A stretch of 64,000 nt of DNA from Epichloe hybrida (lineage: Eukaryota; Ascomycota; Sordariomycetes; Hypocreales; Clavicipitaceae), in the NCBI GenBank assembly GCA_019022495.1, contig JAFEKR010000004.1, forward strand, positions 868,001-932,000, in the 5' to 3' direction. The notes beneath the pieces are model-generated. The model did not search any database, was not told the DNA's origin, and saw only the letters and a program-made list of their open reading frames with translations. How positions within the stretch are numbered: the stretch's first letter is position 1; each line of letters starts with the position of its first letter. The position numbers and the translations under genes are program-made. This document shows, one piece after another, positions 47,053 to 59,355 of this stretch.

Positions 47053-49459
47053 ATAGCCTAAATACCTTAAAGACCCTTAGCCTACCGCTTAGATTAAAGG
47101 TTAAGGTCTAGTAAGAAGGTAAGGGATAGGTAGGTCTATATAAGCTACTAGTAATTACTAGAGAAAGCTATATACTTAATATACCTAGAGGCCTAAAGAC
47201 CTTTAGGTTAATATCTATTAAGCCCTACTATAATAATCCTAGTGTAAAGAAAATAGCAAAGCCTAGTAAAGAGAAAGGAGAGAAAGGGTAAGAGGCCTAT
47301 AATAAGAATATAGTGCTACTAATACTACTAAAGTAAGGACGTGAAAGGCTATAGAAAAACCCTCCTATAATACCTTAAGGTACTAATACCTTCCTATTAG
47401 TAAAAGAATATAGTAACCTAGCTCTTATAATTAAGCTACATAAGGAAGGAATTATTAAGACCCCTAGTAAACCTTTTAAGCTATTAATAAAAGCGGAAAT
47501 TAACGCTCTAATTAAGTAAGGTATATTTAAATTCATTATGTTTAATAAGGAAGAACATAGTGGAATTTAAATCTTTAATTCCTAGATTATTAATAAGATT
47601 AAAGGCAAGATAACGGAACCTTATAAAAAGTCATGCCTTATAATCTAAGGGTATAAGAATAAAGGGAAATAGGCCATTCTTACATAGGCCCTAACAATTT
47701 AACACGCGAGCTAATGTCTTATCCTTATGATAGCCCTATTAGTAAGATTAAGGAAATTCCTTATCTAGCTAAGAGATATCTATTAGGCTTATATACAGGC
47801 CTATACATTACTAGAGCGGCTAATCCTAGCGTGCTTACTGATTTAGATATAGTATCTTTACTTACCTAGTATAATCTTAAGGGTTATAAAACCCCTCTAT
47901 AGGCTTGCAAAGGTAGGAACACACTAGTAGGTTATATATTATAAGTATTATAGAGAGAACCTCTAGATAGAAACCTCTACATATAATCCTTACCTACTTA
48001 TAACTATAAAGAAAAGCCCTAACTTTACCTATATTAGAATATAGACTAATAACATAATCAGCCTCTTAGATAAGAAGTTCTCTAAGAAGAAAGAGACCTA
48101 GCTTACTATAGTAAGCTTTAATATAAAGCTAAAGTAATTCCTAACTTAGGACTACCCTCTTATGTTTAATAGTAGTATTATCTTACTAGAGAATAATACT
48201 ATTAAGATCTAGTAGAAAGGGCAGAGTAATAAGTTAGAGTTAGTTCTAATAACTAACTTAAAGCGTAAATATATTAAGTAAAGAGCCTAAGGCGCTTATA
48301 TTACCTTAATCTGCTAACCAGAGGCTTGCTTTAACCTATCTATTACTACATAACACTAGGAGCTAACCCTAGAGAATATAAAAGCCCTTAATTACTACCT
48401 AAAGTAGCAGATAGATTACCTAGAGAGAGGTCTAACGTTTATCCTAATTAACCTTAAGAAGGTAAAGCTCTTTACCTTTATAGATAAATCCTTTACTAAT
48501 AACTAGGACCTATCCTTATAACTAGGATATATACTTATCCTAGCAAACAAAAACTATACTAATAGCAAATTTATAATTAAAGGTAATATTATGCACTTTA
48601 GCTTAATAAAGAGTAAGAGAGTTACGCAAAGCATGCTTACCTTAGAAGTCTATAGTATAGTAGCTAGTGTTAATATAGCTTATATAATCATAACCACCCT
48701 AAACTTAGTTACTAACTAACTAAAGCTCCCGAAGATCCTAGTTATTACATATATGAATTTATACTCCTTATATAAGTGCCTTATTAAGCTTAGTATAATA
48801 AAGGAGAAACGCCTAATAATTAATATTATAGCCCTTTAATAGTTATATAAACACTAAGAACTCTACAAGATCTAATAGATTAACAAAGAGAATAACCTAG
48901 CTAATACCTTTATAAAGGCATTACCTAATAAGGCCCTTAAGAGCTTTATCTTAACTAACTAGATAACTATCTAAATAGAGGGATAGGTTACCTACGTGTA
49001 ACACACGTGTAGTAAGAGAAAAATATAATTCTTTAGGAGGGTAGCTATAGGGATAAGACAGTAATACATAGGGGATCTACACCCCTGTAGTTAACATCCC
49101 TAGCGGCTATAACCACACTAGCCCACTAGGCCCTCCTAGTAAACTATAGAAATTAATAGTAGTATATAGGAGAATAAAGGTATTACTAAGGAGGAGGAAG
49201 ACGTTATATACACGCTATAGTATAGTATATATGTTATTTTAAGGAAAGAAGGGATTTAGAAGGACCTACTTATCCTTACATAAGCTTATAGGCTAAGTAA
49301 GATTATTATTTCCTTTTTATTAGCAAACATACGCCTAGATAGGCTATAAGTTCTTTTCCTTATATCCCCTATTAATTACATTCTTAATTTATCTTTCCTT
49401 TTTTATTTCTATAATTAATATTACGTGTTAATAATTATATTAAAAGAGAGAAGTTTTAG
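47053..49459 (+). pseudogene. Copia pol remnant (copy 2, right part)
   Basis: Begins with the duplicated ATAGC and runs collinear with 24620-27029 of copy 1: end of integrase, reverse transcriptase, then RNase H (about 48468-48970). A purine tract (aaaagagagaag) precedes the 3' LTR. Stops are frequent; it is not functional. Confidence 0.85.
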
Positions 49460-49766
49460 TGTTAGAACAAAGGTAATATTAATTGCGCGTTATAGCCGTA
49501 ATTACCTAGCAGAAGCTTAGGCTACGCGCGGATCCCACATATAACCTATAACCTAGCACGTTAATTAGCTAGGAAATATAGGGACACAAACGCGTAACCC
49601 CTTTTCCCTTTATGTATTGTAACTTCTAGCTTTTTACCTCTCTTTTCCTATAACTTAATCAATCATAATAACAGATAACGCAGCCTAGAATAGATAATCA
49701 ATGACGATACTATTCTTCGGGCTCACGACTGTATTACATTGAATTCAATACCCTGTGAATCCAACA
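49460..49766 (+). repeat. 3' LTR of copia copy 2
   Basis: 307 bases, TGTTAGAAC to CCAACA, followed by the TTTAT duplication. Confidence 0.9.
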
Positions 49767-49771
49767 TTTAT

Positions 49772-52700
49772 ATCTTTTATTATTATACTAACTTAAGTAT
49801 AATTATAAGCTATCCTAACTATACCTAATATTATTTAGCGCTAGGGAAGTAATACTAATAAGGTATATACTTTGTTTATATATATTATATATACTTAGTA
49901 TATTACTAAATACTTTATAGGATAATCCTAAAGGACTGAAGTTAATTTATGATTTTTTTAATATACCTTAGGTAAGTATATTCTATAAATATAATATAAT
50001 ATATGCTTACTCTATAGAGTCTATGATTAATACTACTAGAATTATAATTATAAAGAGTGGTAAAAGTGTAATTAATATGTAGTATATTATTAATTACCTT
50101 ACCTTACTTAGCTACCCTAAGGCTTATGTAAATAGTATTCTTTATATAATCCTAGCACTTAATTATAATATTAAGATTATAGGTAAGAATAATGTAAAGA
50201 AAATCATTTAAGAGTAAGCAAGTATTATAAGTATATGCATTTATTTATTATTCCTAACTTAAGCTAAGCATATACTAGATTTAATTCTGTCTTACTTACT
50301 CTAGGAAGATAAATAAGACTACCCTAAAGCTACTATTAGTATATAATATATATTTAACGTCTATATATTAGTTTACTAATTTACCTAGGAGCTATTTCCT
50401 AATAATATAATAAGAGGGCTGATTTTAGCGCATAACTTATATATATACAGGGATTAAGATTTGCCCTAATATTAAACTAATGCTTATTAAGTATAGTAAG
50501 TAATAAAATAAGGAATTTAATCTAAAGCTTATTAGTAACATAAGAACTATATATACTAGCTATCTAAAAACTATAGATATTAATAATAAACTAAAGAAAA
50601 AGACAGAGAGGTAAGTTATATATAGTTACTATATGTATTACCTACTAATAACCTATAATAGTGCTTATGCTACTTATCTCTTAATTTAGGAGGGGCTAGA
50701 CTATCTACTATATTAGCTAGTTGCAAACAGTAATAAGGATTAGGGGCTAATTTGTTATAAAGACTAGTAAATAGCTTAGATTAGTTATTAAGATATAAGT
50801 AATTAGCTTTATATATAAGGCTTCTATACTTATCTTATATAGGAGTTCTTTATTAGGTGCCCCTAAGGCCTTAATAATGGATTATATACGAAATATTAAG
50901 TTAATAAGCATTCTTTAGATGTTATATATCTTGAATATATAGTGACATATAGTACTAGTCCCCCTAAGATAAGTAGTAGATAGCGCTACTTATTTTAGGA
51001 TATTTCCTAGTTAAAGCGAAAGCAATATAGTTTGTATATATACTATGCATATAGCAGCTATATGCTAATAAAATGTAGTCTTCTATTACATACACTAAGT
51101 AAACCTTAGGAGCTATAAATATAAGGTTAAATATAACTTTTTTATTCCTTTTAATATTAAAAGGTTCCCTTTTCTTATGCTTACTATACATAAAACATAT
51201 GCTTATATACCCCTACCTCTAAAAAGCATTCTATAGGATATTAAAAAGGTATTATCTTTAGCTATTAAATAATATTATAATCTTTTATTATTAATAACTC
51301 ATATATATATAACTACTATATAATATCTAGCTTATATTTTTAACTAACTATTATATAAGGAGGTTATATTTAAGTTCTATGCTTTCCTTATTCCTATAAT
51401 ATTATAAGGCAAATTCCCTAAGGTAAATTTATCCAGCCCTTAATTATAAGAATAAGGTGTAGGGCTTAATTCTTTAATCCTAGCTTCTATAATACCTAGC
51501 AGGGTTATAGCTTATAGGTAAGTTTATACTAAGAGTATGTTTGCTATATACTAACTAGATATAGGCGTAAAGCGTAAATAGTACTTTAATTAACTTTAGG
51601 ACTTAGATAAATAGTAGATTTATAAGATACATATATAGGGACTAAATAATTACTTTATTATTTTATACCTATAAGAATAGGTAAAAGCTTTTATAAAAGT
51701 ATAATACCTTTAAATTAACCTCTTCTTCTAGTAGATTAAGGGAATAGCTAATATTCTTATATGTTCCTTATATAATAAGGAGAAGTTAAGTATATATATA
51801 CTATTCCTTTTAATATATAAAGCTAATATATCTTAGTGTAAGAAATATATATGTATATTATTATAACTTAGTTAATAGTAAAAAGCTATAAAGAGGTATG
51901 TGTAAATAATAGAGTCTATATATATGCGTGTTATAACTAATCTATTATAAATCTTTTTTACTTTATTTAAGCAGTTAAGTATAATTAGTAGGTATACTAT
52001 TAAATAGCACTATGTAAAGTATATGAACGCTAATATAACAAGTGCAATCTAGGCTATTACCTATAATATAGATACTAAGTAAGTAAGAGGTATATATAAG
52101 TTTTATAAATACTATATATATACTAATAATAAACAAGTCTTAGAGACTACTTACATAAGTAATATCCAAATTTTATATAGCATAAATATTTAGAGTATTT
52201 ATTAATATTCTACTATATTCATATTAAGCATAATTAGCGAAAGTCTAACTAAGATATACCTAATAAGAAATTCATTATACCTCTTCTTAATATATTATCT
52301 TAAGAGGAATATAAGGAGTGTATTATATACTTATATAATATATATCTAAACTATAAGAAGTGGTTTAATACTAAGCTTACCCCTTAGATAATAGCTAGAC
52401 TAGTGCTAGCTATATCTAAAGTAAAACCTAAATAGAGAATATATATAGCAAAAAACACTAACATAAAGGAAAGCAGTTATTAGGAAGATTATATATCTAC
52501 TAGAATATAAGTATCTCTTTTAGTAGTAATTCTTAAGTATAACTCTAATACTCCTTCTATAAAGTATATGCTAATAATATACTAGTCTTAAGAGAGTAAT
52601 AGTTAAGAAATACCTAAAGGCACAAATTAGGGCTAACAAGGGTATTAATCCTACCTAAAGAGATCGTTCTTATAAGAGTCATATAAGTAATACACTTATT

Positions 52701-55700
52701 AGGAAGAAGAAAACCTACTAAAGATAAGCTCTAAGAAAGGAAGAAAATACTAGTCTTCCTTAGAATCCTTAGAACCCCTATAATTCGCCTACGCCTAGTA
52801 GAAATAAATCTACTATATATCCCCTAAGTACCCTACCTACTACGTAATATATATAATAAAGCTTAAGCCCTTTCCTAATGCTAATTCCTATTTAACTTTT
52901 ACTTTTACACTAAGAATAAGAGTAACTTAAATAATATAAGCCTTATATAGAAAATAATAAGGAAGTAAATAATAAGAGTAATAGTAATATTATTTTTATT
53001 AGCTCTTACTTATGTATGCTAATAGTCTCCTACCTACATATGCCTATAGTTAAGGAGAAGAAGGATAAAATAGTAGGTTTATATTAGTCTTATATTAATA
53101 TTATATACTAACTCTTTTTAGGCCTACTTTAACTTTACCTTAGACTTCCCCTCTAATATAGGTAATAATAATACTTAATCCTATAAGCAATAATAATCAG
53201 CTATATATAGTAGTAATATAGGAAGCTTAACTAATAAAGCTATATAATATATATAAAAAGAGAAAATAAAGCTTAAAAACAACTTAAGGCTTAATAAGGC
53301 AAAGATTAAAGCTATTATTATAAAGGAATATAATAAACTATATAAGGTATATATATAGTTATAATAGCTATAATAGTATGCTAATAATATAAAGGAGCTT
53401 AAATAAATAATAAAAAAGAGAGAAATAGGTATATAAAAGGGCTACCTTATAGTTTAACTAGTATAACATATAGCACACTATATATCTTACTTTACCTTCT
53501 ATATTCTAGTACTTTTCTATACCTTCTATAAAGTTAGCTCTTATAATATAAAAGCTTTCTCTTAGGATATAAAAGATAAAGTACTCTAAGCATATCCTTA
53601 GTAAATATATTAGGTATGCGTTTAATATGTATTATACCTCTTAGTTATTAGTAAGCTAAGAGCTATTATCTATAGAACTCTTACTTTAACTATATATATG
53701 TAAATAATTATTACCCTTATATAATAATTATAGATTTTATTATTTCCTAGTAATATAACTAGCCTAGTAAAATAAAGAGCTATATTTAAGCTTAAACGCG
53801 CTATCTTATTCCCTATTAGGTATTATGTATTAGTTATACCTAATATATAGTGTACTTATAACTTATATAAGAAGCTTAAGTTTATTTACAAACTTCTATA
53901 GTAAGGATATCTTAGGGCCTAATTTATAAACAAATTAATAGGTATATATATATAGTATATAATTAGGTAATATACCTAGGCTTATAAAGATATTATATAT
54001 CACGCTAGCTATTAGATAATACCTAGTGGCGGATTGCACTATTAGGAATATAAGTATATGCTATATATATTACGCATATATAGTGTATACTTTTTACCTA
54101 TAATCTTCTCTTTAATCTTAATATTTACTCTACTAGGTAACTATACTCTCCCCTTATAATACTAGTAAATATAGTAATAAATCTAGTTATATATACTTAT
54201 TAATAGCTATATATATTACCTATATAGGGACACTTATACTAGTATTATCTAAAAAGCTCCTGCTATATATTTTCCTACTATTATTAATAATAATATTACA
54301 CCTAAGAGTAAGTTAGCCTCCGTATATATATAGCATATACTATAGATATACCTTATATATAGGTATTAATCTGTAAAAGAGGAAGTAACTCTAAAGAAAT
54401 TAGAATTAGCCTATAATAATAGCCTAATTTAGAGGGGTTTACTACTTTAAGTATAAAGTTATTAATAAAATTAGTTACTTATACTACTATCTTTATATAT
54501 ATATTATAAGTAAGGGAAATAAGAGAATAAGATATAGTATATATTATATATATATTAGTTTAATTTTTTAGTGCCTTATAACTAAATAAAATACACTAAA
54601 CTAACTATAAGTATATATACTATATATAGTGTATATATAGTGTATATATATAAATTACGTATTATCTACCCTTTTTTATATTATAATATTTCGCTTCTAC
54701 TATATATAGTTATATATTATATATATATATATAGTATAGGTAAATATACTTAACTTTAGTTAATTTCTATTAAAAACTAATCTAGCCTTTTACTTAGTAT
54801 AATATATATAGCGTATATATCCTTATTAAAAAACATACTATATAGAAACTATATAAAACTAATTAGAGTAAATCTGTATATACTAGGTATATATAAAGTA
54901 AGAGGAATTTAATTAGTTTCCTAATTCTTAGCTACCTTAGTAGCTATATTTTAGGCCTTTTTCTTAGCCTTTTTCTTCTTAGCCTTTAGCTTCCTAGTGT
55001 ATATAGCCTTCTATATAGGAGTAACTATATTATTATTAGCCTTATATATATTAGATATATTAAGGTTACTTATGCTTATTCTCTAGTAGTCCTTAGAATA
55101 ATATTAGTAATATATATTACCTATAAGGCTACTATATAAACTTACTAGTAAAGTTAGTCTAGCTATTACTTAGACTAGGAGTAGTTTATAAAGGATTCTT
55201 ATTAGTGTTATTATACTACTAAAAGATATAAGTATATAGTTACTATATATATAGTATTAGTAAGATATACCTTATGCTTCTTTCTAATACCTATCTTATC
55301 TCTATCTCTAATATTAAAGTACTTTACTTATAAATAGTTAATACTTCTAAAATATATAAAAAAGGTTATAATATATATAGAATAATAAAACTACTAGCCC
55401 TAGTGTGTAATAAATTACTTATTATTTATACTATAATATTAGTTAGTATATATATTAAATATATCTTATAGATATTATATAATATATACCTTTTAGTTAA
55501 AAAACTTAGTAAAAATAAAGGTAAGGTCTTAAGACCCTAAGGAACTAAGTCTTAGTTTAGTATATATACTATATATAGGCTTAATATATACTTACTTAAA
55601 TAGCTTTTTAATAAATAGTATATTATACTACTTATAGTAAAGGATTATTTAGATAAGTTTACTAATATTAAATTAGCACTAGCTATATATATATACTATA

Positions 55701-57003
55701 TATATATACTAGTGCCCTATAAAAATCTTATCCTTATTTACCTAGGAATAAGAGTTAGTATTAACTATAAATAATTAGTATATATTCTATAATAGCTATA
55801 TATATTAGAAATATATATACCTTTAATACTATATTTCTCCTCTAGATAATAGTATATCTAAAAAAGAGTAAGAATATACCTAATATATATATATATAATA
55901 TATAATATACTTAACCTAATTTACCTTTAGGAATAGTATAACTATATAAATAGCTATTTACCTTTTTAATACTATAGCTATATATTATTAATATAATATA
56001 TATATATATAATAAGAGGGAATATATATAGTAGTACTAAACTTTAAGAGATTAAAGCTAGCTACTTATAAAATATTAGTATTATAATATATATAGCTAGA
56101 ATATTATACTTATAACTACTAAGCTTATATATAGCTACTAGAACTATAATATATTAGTAAATATATAATATATATCCTATATATATTAGCTTACCTTTAG
56201 ATAAATCTTTTATATATTTAACTTATTTACTTACTCTTTATAAGTTATTATATTTATTTACTATATATAAAGTATATACTATAAATATAGCTAGTATTCT
56301 TATTCTTATATATATTCTTAGTATTAGTTTTAGTATTTCTAAGCTTAATACTAAAAAGGAGGCTTATATATATATATATATAATTAGTATAGGATATCTA
56401 AATAAAACTTATATATTTATTACCTTTACCCTTAGGTGCCTAATAATAGTATAGTATTTTTAATATTTAATAAATATATCTCTAGATATAATTAGTATAT
56501 ACTATATATATATATAAATCTAGATATTACTTACTATTAGAATAGGTATAAAAATTAGTTTTTTTTTATTATAACTATATAAAGTAGTTAGTAAATTAAG
56601 ATATTTAATAGATATAATAACTATATATAAAGCAAGAAAATTATAGGGTTAAATACTAAGTATAAAAAGGTAGTAGTAATAATAAAAGGGGAAGAAAAGA
56701 AGAAAAAAGCCTATAGTAGTAAGTATAGTATATATATAAGGTAAGTGTATATAACCTTAAAAAAATTAATTAGCTAATAATTATATCTTATAATAGCATA
56801 TATAACATATATATAACCTATATATAGGTAACCCTAAAGAAAATTAATTAGCTAATAATTACACTTTATAATAGTATATATAAAGTATATATAAGATAGT
56901 GTATATAAAATTAAAAAATTATATAAGTAAGAATTTATACTTTATAAGTATATATATAAGGTATATATAAAAAAAAAATCACTTAAGTAAAAATTCGCAC
57001 TAT
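49772..57003. other. Unidentified AT-rich remainder of the island
   Basis: About 7.2 kb with the same TA-rich decay but no LTR pair, retroviral motif or target duplication that I can recognise. From about 53900 it grows more AT-rich, with long runs of tata. It lies inside the outer TIR pair and so could be the body of a larger DNA transposon or several older, more decayed elements. Stop density in all frames looks like background for such DNA. The longest open stretch is 75 codons on the minus strand (50964-51191), not recognisable. Confidence 0.5.
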
Positions 57004-57040
57004 ACTCTTATATATATAAGGCATATATAAGGCATATGCT
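56753..57040. repeat. Subterminal tandem repeats next to the right TIR
   Basis: About four diverged units of some 80 bases, each with an aattaattagctaataatt or related core followed by an actttataa / tatataaggtatata stretch. Subterminal arrays of this kind are common next to the ends of DNA transposons. Confidence 0.6.
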
Positions 57041-57056
57041 ATTCTGCTAGTCGCAA

Positions 57057-57105
57057 GGCTCTACCCTGGATATGAGATTAACTTTGTTGCAGCCGAGATT
57101 TACTG
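57057..57105. repeat. Right terminal inverted repeat closing the island
   Basis: Reverse complement starts CAGTAAATCTCGGCTGCAAC and matches the left terminus at 20214 over about 49 bases with a few transitions. It marks a sharp composition change: normal-composition host DNA resumes at 57106. Confidence 0.85.
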
Positions 57106-57428
57106 TGTGCCCGCGCAACGCCACTTTTCTGCACCTTCGCCATCCGCTCGCTCCTGATGTGGCATTTCCGTTTACTCTTCGGATTTTAGGGGCCGCGACA
57201 ACTAATAGTGCTGGCGCCAATCCACCATCCTCATTAAATATCCTCCACCCGCCCCTACAATCCCATCCCATCCCTTTCCATCCCATCCCAGAAGCCTCTT
57301 ATTCTCCGACTGCACCTCTGCTCAAGACATCGACCTGACGGCTGCTCTCCATCCCTCTGCATCCGCGCGCCACCGCCTCTCCGCCGCCGTTGATTCCGAA
57401 GAGACCGAACTGGTCCAGCACAACAAAA
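57106..57428. promoter_or_regulatory. Short upstream region of SCS7 between TE end and start codon
   Basis: Only 323 bases separate the transposon terminus from the SCS7 start codon. They are of normal composition and C-rich, with catccc repeats near 57262-57288, typical of a fungal core promoter and 5' UTR. Confidence 0.6.
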
Positions 57429-58629
57429 ATGCCTGCAAGAACACTGCCGACCCTGACGCGCGCAGAGGTCGAAACGCACAACTCGGCCTCGTCGTGCTAC
57501 GTCACCATCGGATCCAAGGTCTACGATGTCACCGACTTTGTCGATGATCACCCTGGTGGCGGCAGCTTGATCATGGAGTACGCTGGCAAAGATGTGGAGG
57601 AAATCCTCAAAGAACCCACGTCGCATCCTCACTCGGAGGCTGCTTACGAGGTTCTCGATGATTCACTCGTCGGCTTCGTTGTGAATGAAAAGTTGGCTGC
57701 CCCTAACGGTCATGCCAAATCGGCCAACGGCGCTGCGGAATCAGCGTCTGAGAACTCGACTCACGTTCACCCCCGAACCGGCATGTCGTGCGAGGAGGAT
57801 CTCAGCAAGGACACCGATTATAATCAGGATTACAAGAAGTACAAGTTCCTGGATCTCAGCAAGCCTCTGTTCCTCCAAGTTTGGAATGGTGGCTTCTCCA
57901 AGCAGTTTTACTTGGACCAAGTTCATCGTCCTCGTCATTACAAGGGCGGTGCCTCTGCGCCTCTTTTTGGAAACTTCCTAGAGCCGCTCACCAAAACCCC
58001 TTGGTGGATGGTGCCCACGCTGTGGCTGCCATGCGTTGCCTATGGCACTTACCTGGCCAGTCAGGGCTTTCAGAGCCCCTTTGCCCTTGCCGGGTACTGG
58101 GTGTTTGGTGTTTTCCTCTGGACGTTAATCGAATATTGCCTTCACAGATTTTTATTTCACCTGGATGAGTAAGCTGCTGAGCCCATTTCCCACTCGAATC
58201 GAACGTCTCCTTTCAAATTCACTAACATGTTATCGCAGCTACCTCCCTGACAACCGAGTCTTCATTACCTTGCACTTCCTGCTGCATGGCATCCATCACT
58301 ATTTGCCCATGGACAAGTACCGACTCGTCATGCCCCCTACGTTGTTTGTAGTTCTCGCAGCTCCCTTCTGGAAGCTGACACATGCTCTCTTCTGGTACAG
58401 ATGGCACGCAGGAACGGCTGTTTACTGCGGGGGCATCTTTGGCTACGTCTGCTACGATTTGACACACTACTTCCTGCATCATGAGAACTTGCCCTTGTGG
58501 TACAAGCAGCTGAAGAAGTACCATCTCGCTCATCATTTCCTCGACTACGAACTGGGCTTTGGCGTCACTAGCAAGTTTTGGGACCAAATCTTTGGTACCG
58601 AGCTGCAGACCCCGATAAAGACGAAGTGA
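57429..58629 (+). CDS. SCS7: Sphingolipid fatty-acid 2-hydroxylase (inositolphosphorylceramide-B hydroxylase)
   Basis: Hydroxylates the alpha carbon of the very-long-chain fatty acid of ceramide, in the ER. Two exons are predicted, 57429-58168 and 58239-58629, with a 70-nt intron (donor gtaagc, branch ctaac near 58222, acceptor gcag), giving 376 residues, close to yeast Scs7. An N-terminal cytochrome b5 domain has the heme-binding HPGG at residues 41-44. The C-terminal fatty-acid hydroxylase domain has four hydrophobic helices and the histidine clusters of a di-metal site: HRFLFH at the end of exon 1, then HGIHH, HHENLP and HLAHHF in exon 2. The start is the ATG after CAACAAAA, which gives the usual N-terminus; an upstream in-frame extension of 13 codons is unlikely. 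The nearest upstream feature is the island terminus. Confidence 0.96.
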
Positions 58630-59355
58630 TCTACTTATCCCTCTCACGGAATTCCCGGGTCTTGTGTGCATAACTGCTTCACTTTTTTTCTTTTCTTCAT
58701 CTCTTGTCCAACATGGCACGGCGTTTGAACGGTATTCGATGGGTGACGTGGAAGATGACGACGAACACCTTTCAAAGTCACGGACAGTTGTCCGTCTTAC
58801 ATCAAGTCCCCCCTTAATAGTAATACGCACCTGCCCAATGGTGCTCATGACGATGAACGCAGGGAAGCTCATGTAGTAAACTGCAATGGGCGTCGTATTG
58901 GACAAATCGGTTCACATGTATATCCTCTGACGCATTGAAACTTAGAATAGTACGGTTTGAAACTACAGTCTTTGACACTTTTTGCATCAATCGTGGTCTC
59001 CCCTCTACTAAGTAAGGTATAACTCGAACGATAAGTATTCAAGTTACCCAACGCCGTGGTGAAGAAGAATTTATGGGGCCTGATGCCGCCACACCGGAAA
59101 TTTCCAAGCTAATGGAATCACGTGACACTGATACTACCCAACTTCTCGAAGGCCCTCCACTTCGCGGCCGCCCAAAATTCCTTTCGATCTTGTAGCTAGA
59201 CATTTCGTTTCGACCAGTGACAGACGGAGCGCTTCAAGGAGGGCACTGAACTTCTATCCGCCTTCTGAAACCGCCGAGCTCAATTCCCTGACAAGGTCTC
59301 CGTGGAAGCAAAATAGTTGGCGCCCACCATCATCCGGACTACTGAGTAGGTGATC
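58630..59355. other. Intergenic region between SCS7 and the RBM39-like gene
   Basis: SCS7 3' UTR followed by the promoter and leader of the next gene. An ATCACGTGA palindrome-like E-box (about 59117-59125) lies near 59120. No gene is supportable. Confidence 0.5.

Larger units (their letters stand above)
27901..49766 (+). mobile_element. Ty1/copia LTR retrotransposon, copy 2, split by a gypsy element
   Basis: Same family as copy 1. The 5' LTR is 27901-28207, the 3' LTR is 49460-49766 (307 bases each), and the target duplication is TTTAT (27896-27900 and 49767-49771). It is interrupted after the integrase core by a 15 kb gypsy insertion with its own duplication ATAGC. Without that insertion the element is about 6.8 kb, matching copy 1. 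Differences from copy 1 are largely C/T and G/A transitions. Confidence 0.92.
20214..57105. mobile_element. Second TIR-bounded unit enclosing the AT island
   Basis: A left terminus identical in type to the neighbouring MITE starts at 20214, after TA (20212-20213). The matching inverted terminus ends at 57105. Subterminal sequence is shared on both sides (gtgtattagtg on the left, gcatatgctattctgc on the right). After removing the nested retrotransposons (20527-27343 and 27901-49771), about 8.2 kb remains. The right flank reads TG, not TA, so a clean target duplication is missing. The pairing of these two ends as one element is inferred; they could belong to separate copies. Confidence 0.55.

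Noticed and set aside
50964..51191. 75-codon minus-strand open frame
   Set aside because: Single short frame in RIP-mutated DNA with no recognisable domain and no flanking gene structure.
50653..52510. A long plus-strand reading with many TAG/TAA but protein-like appearance in the unidentified block
   Set aside because: Stops occur about once every nine to ten codons, which is what such TA-rich DNA gives in any frame. No family motif is visible, so it is not evidence for a decayed gene.
19666..57105. Island as a centromere
   Set aside because: Neurospora-type centromeres are AT-rich RIP-mutated arrays, but they are far longer. At 37 kb with active-looking genes close on both sides and each insertion resolvable, an interstitial heterochromatin island fits better. 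CENP-A mapping would settle it.
19666..57105. Island as a Starship giant element
   Set aside because: No tyrosine-recombinase (DUF3435) captain gene at either edge and no intact cargo genes; content is retroelements within a TIR pair.
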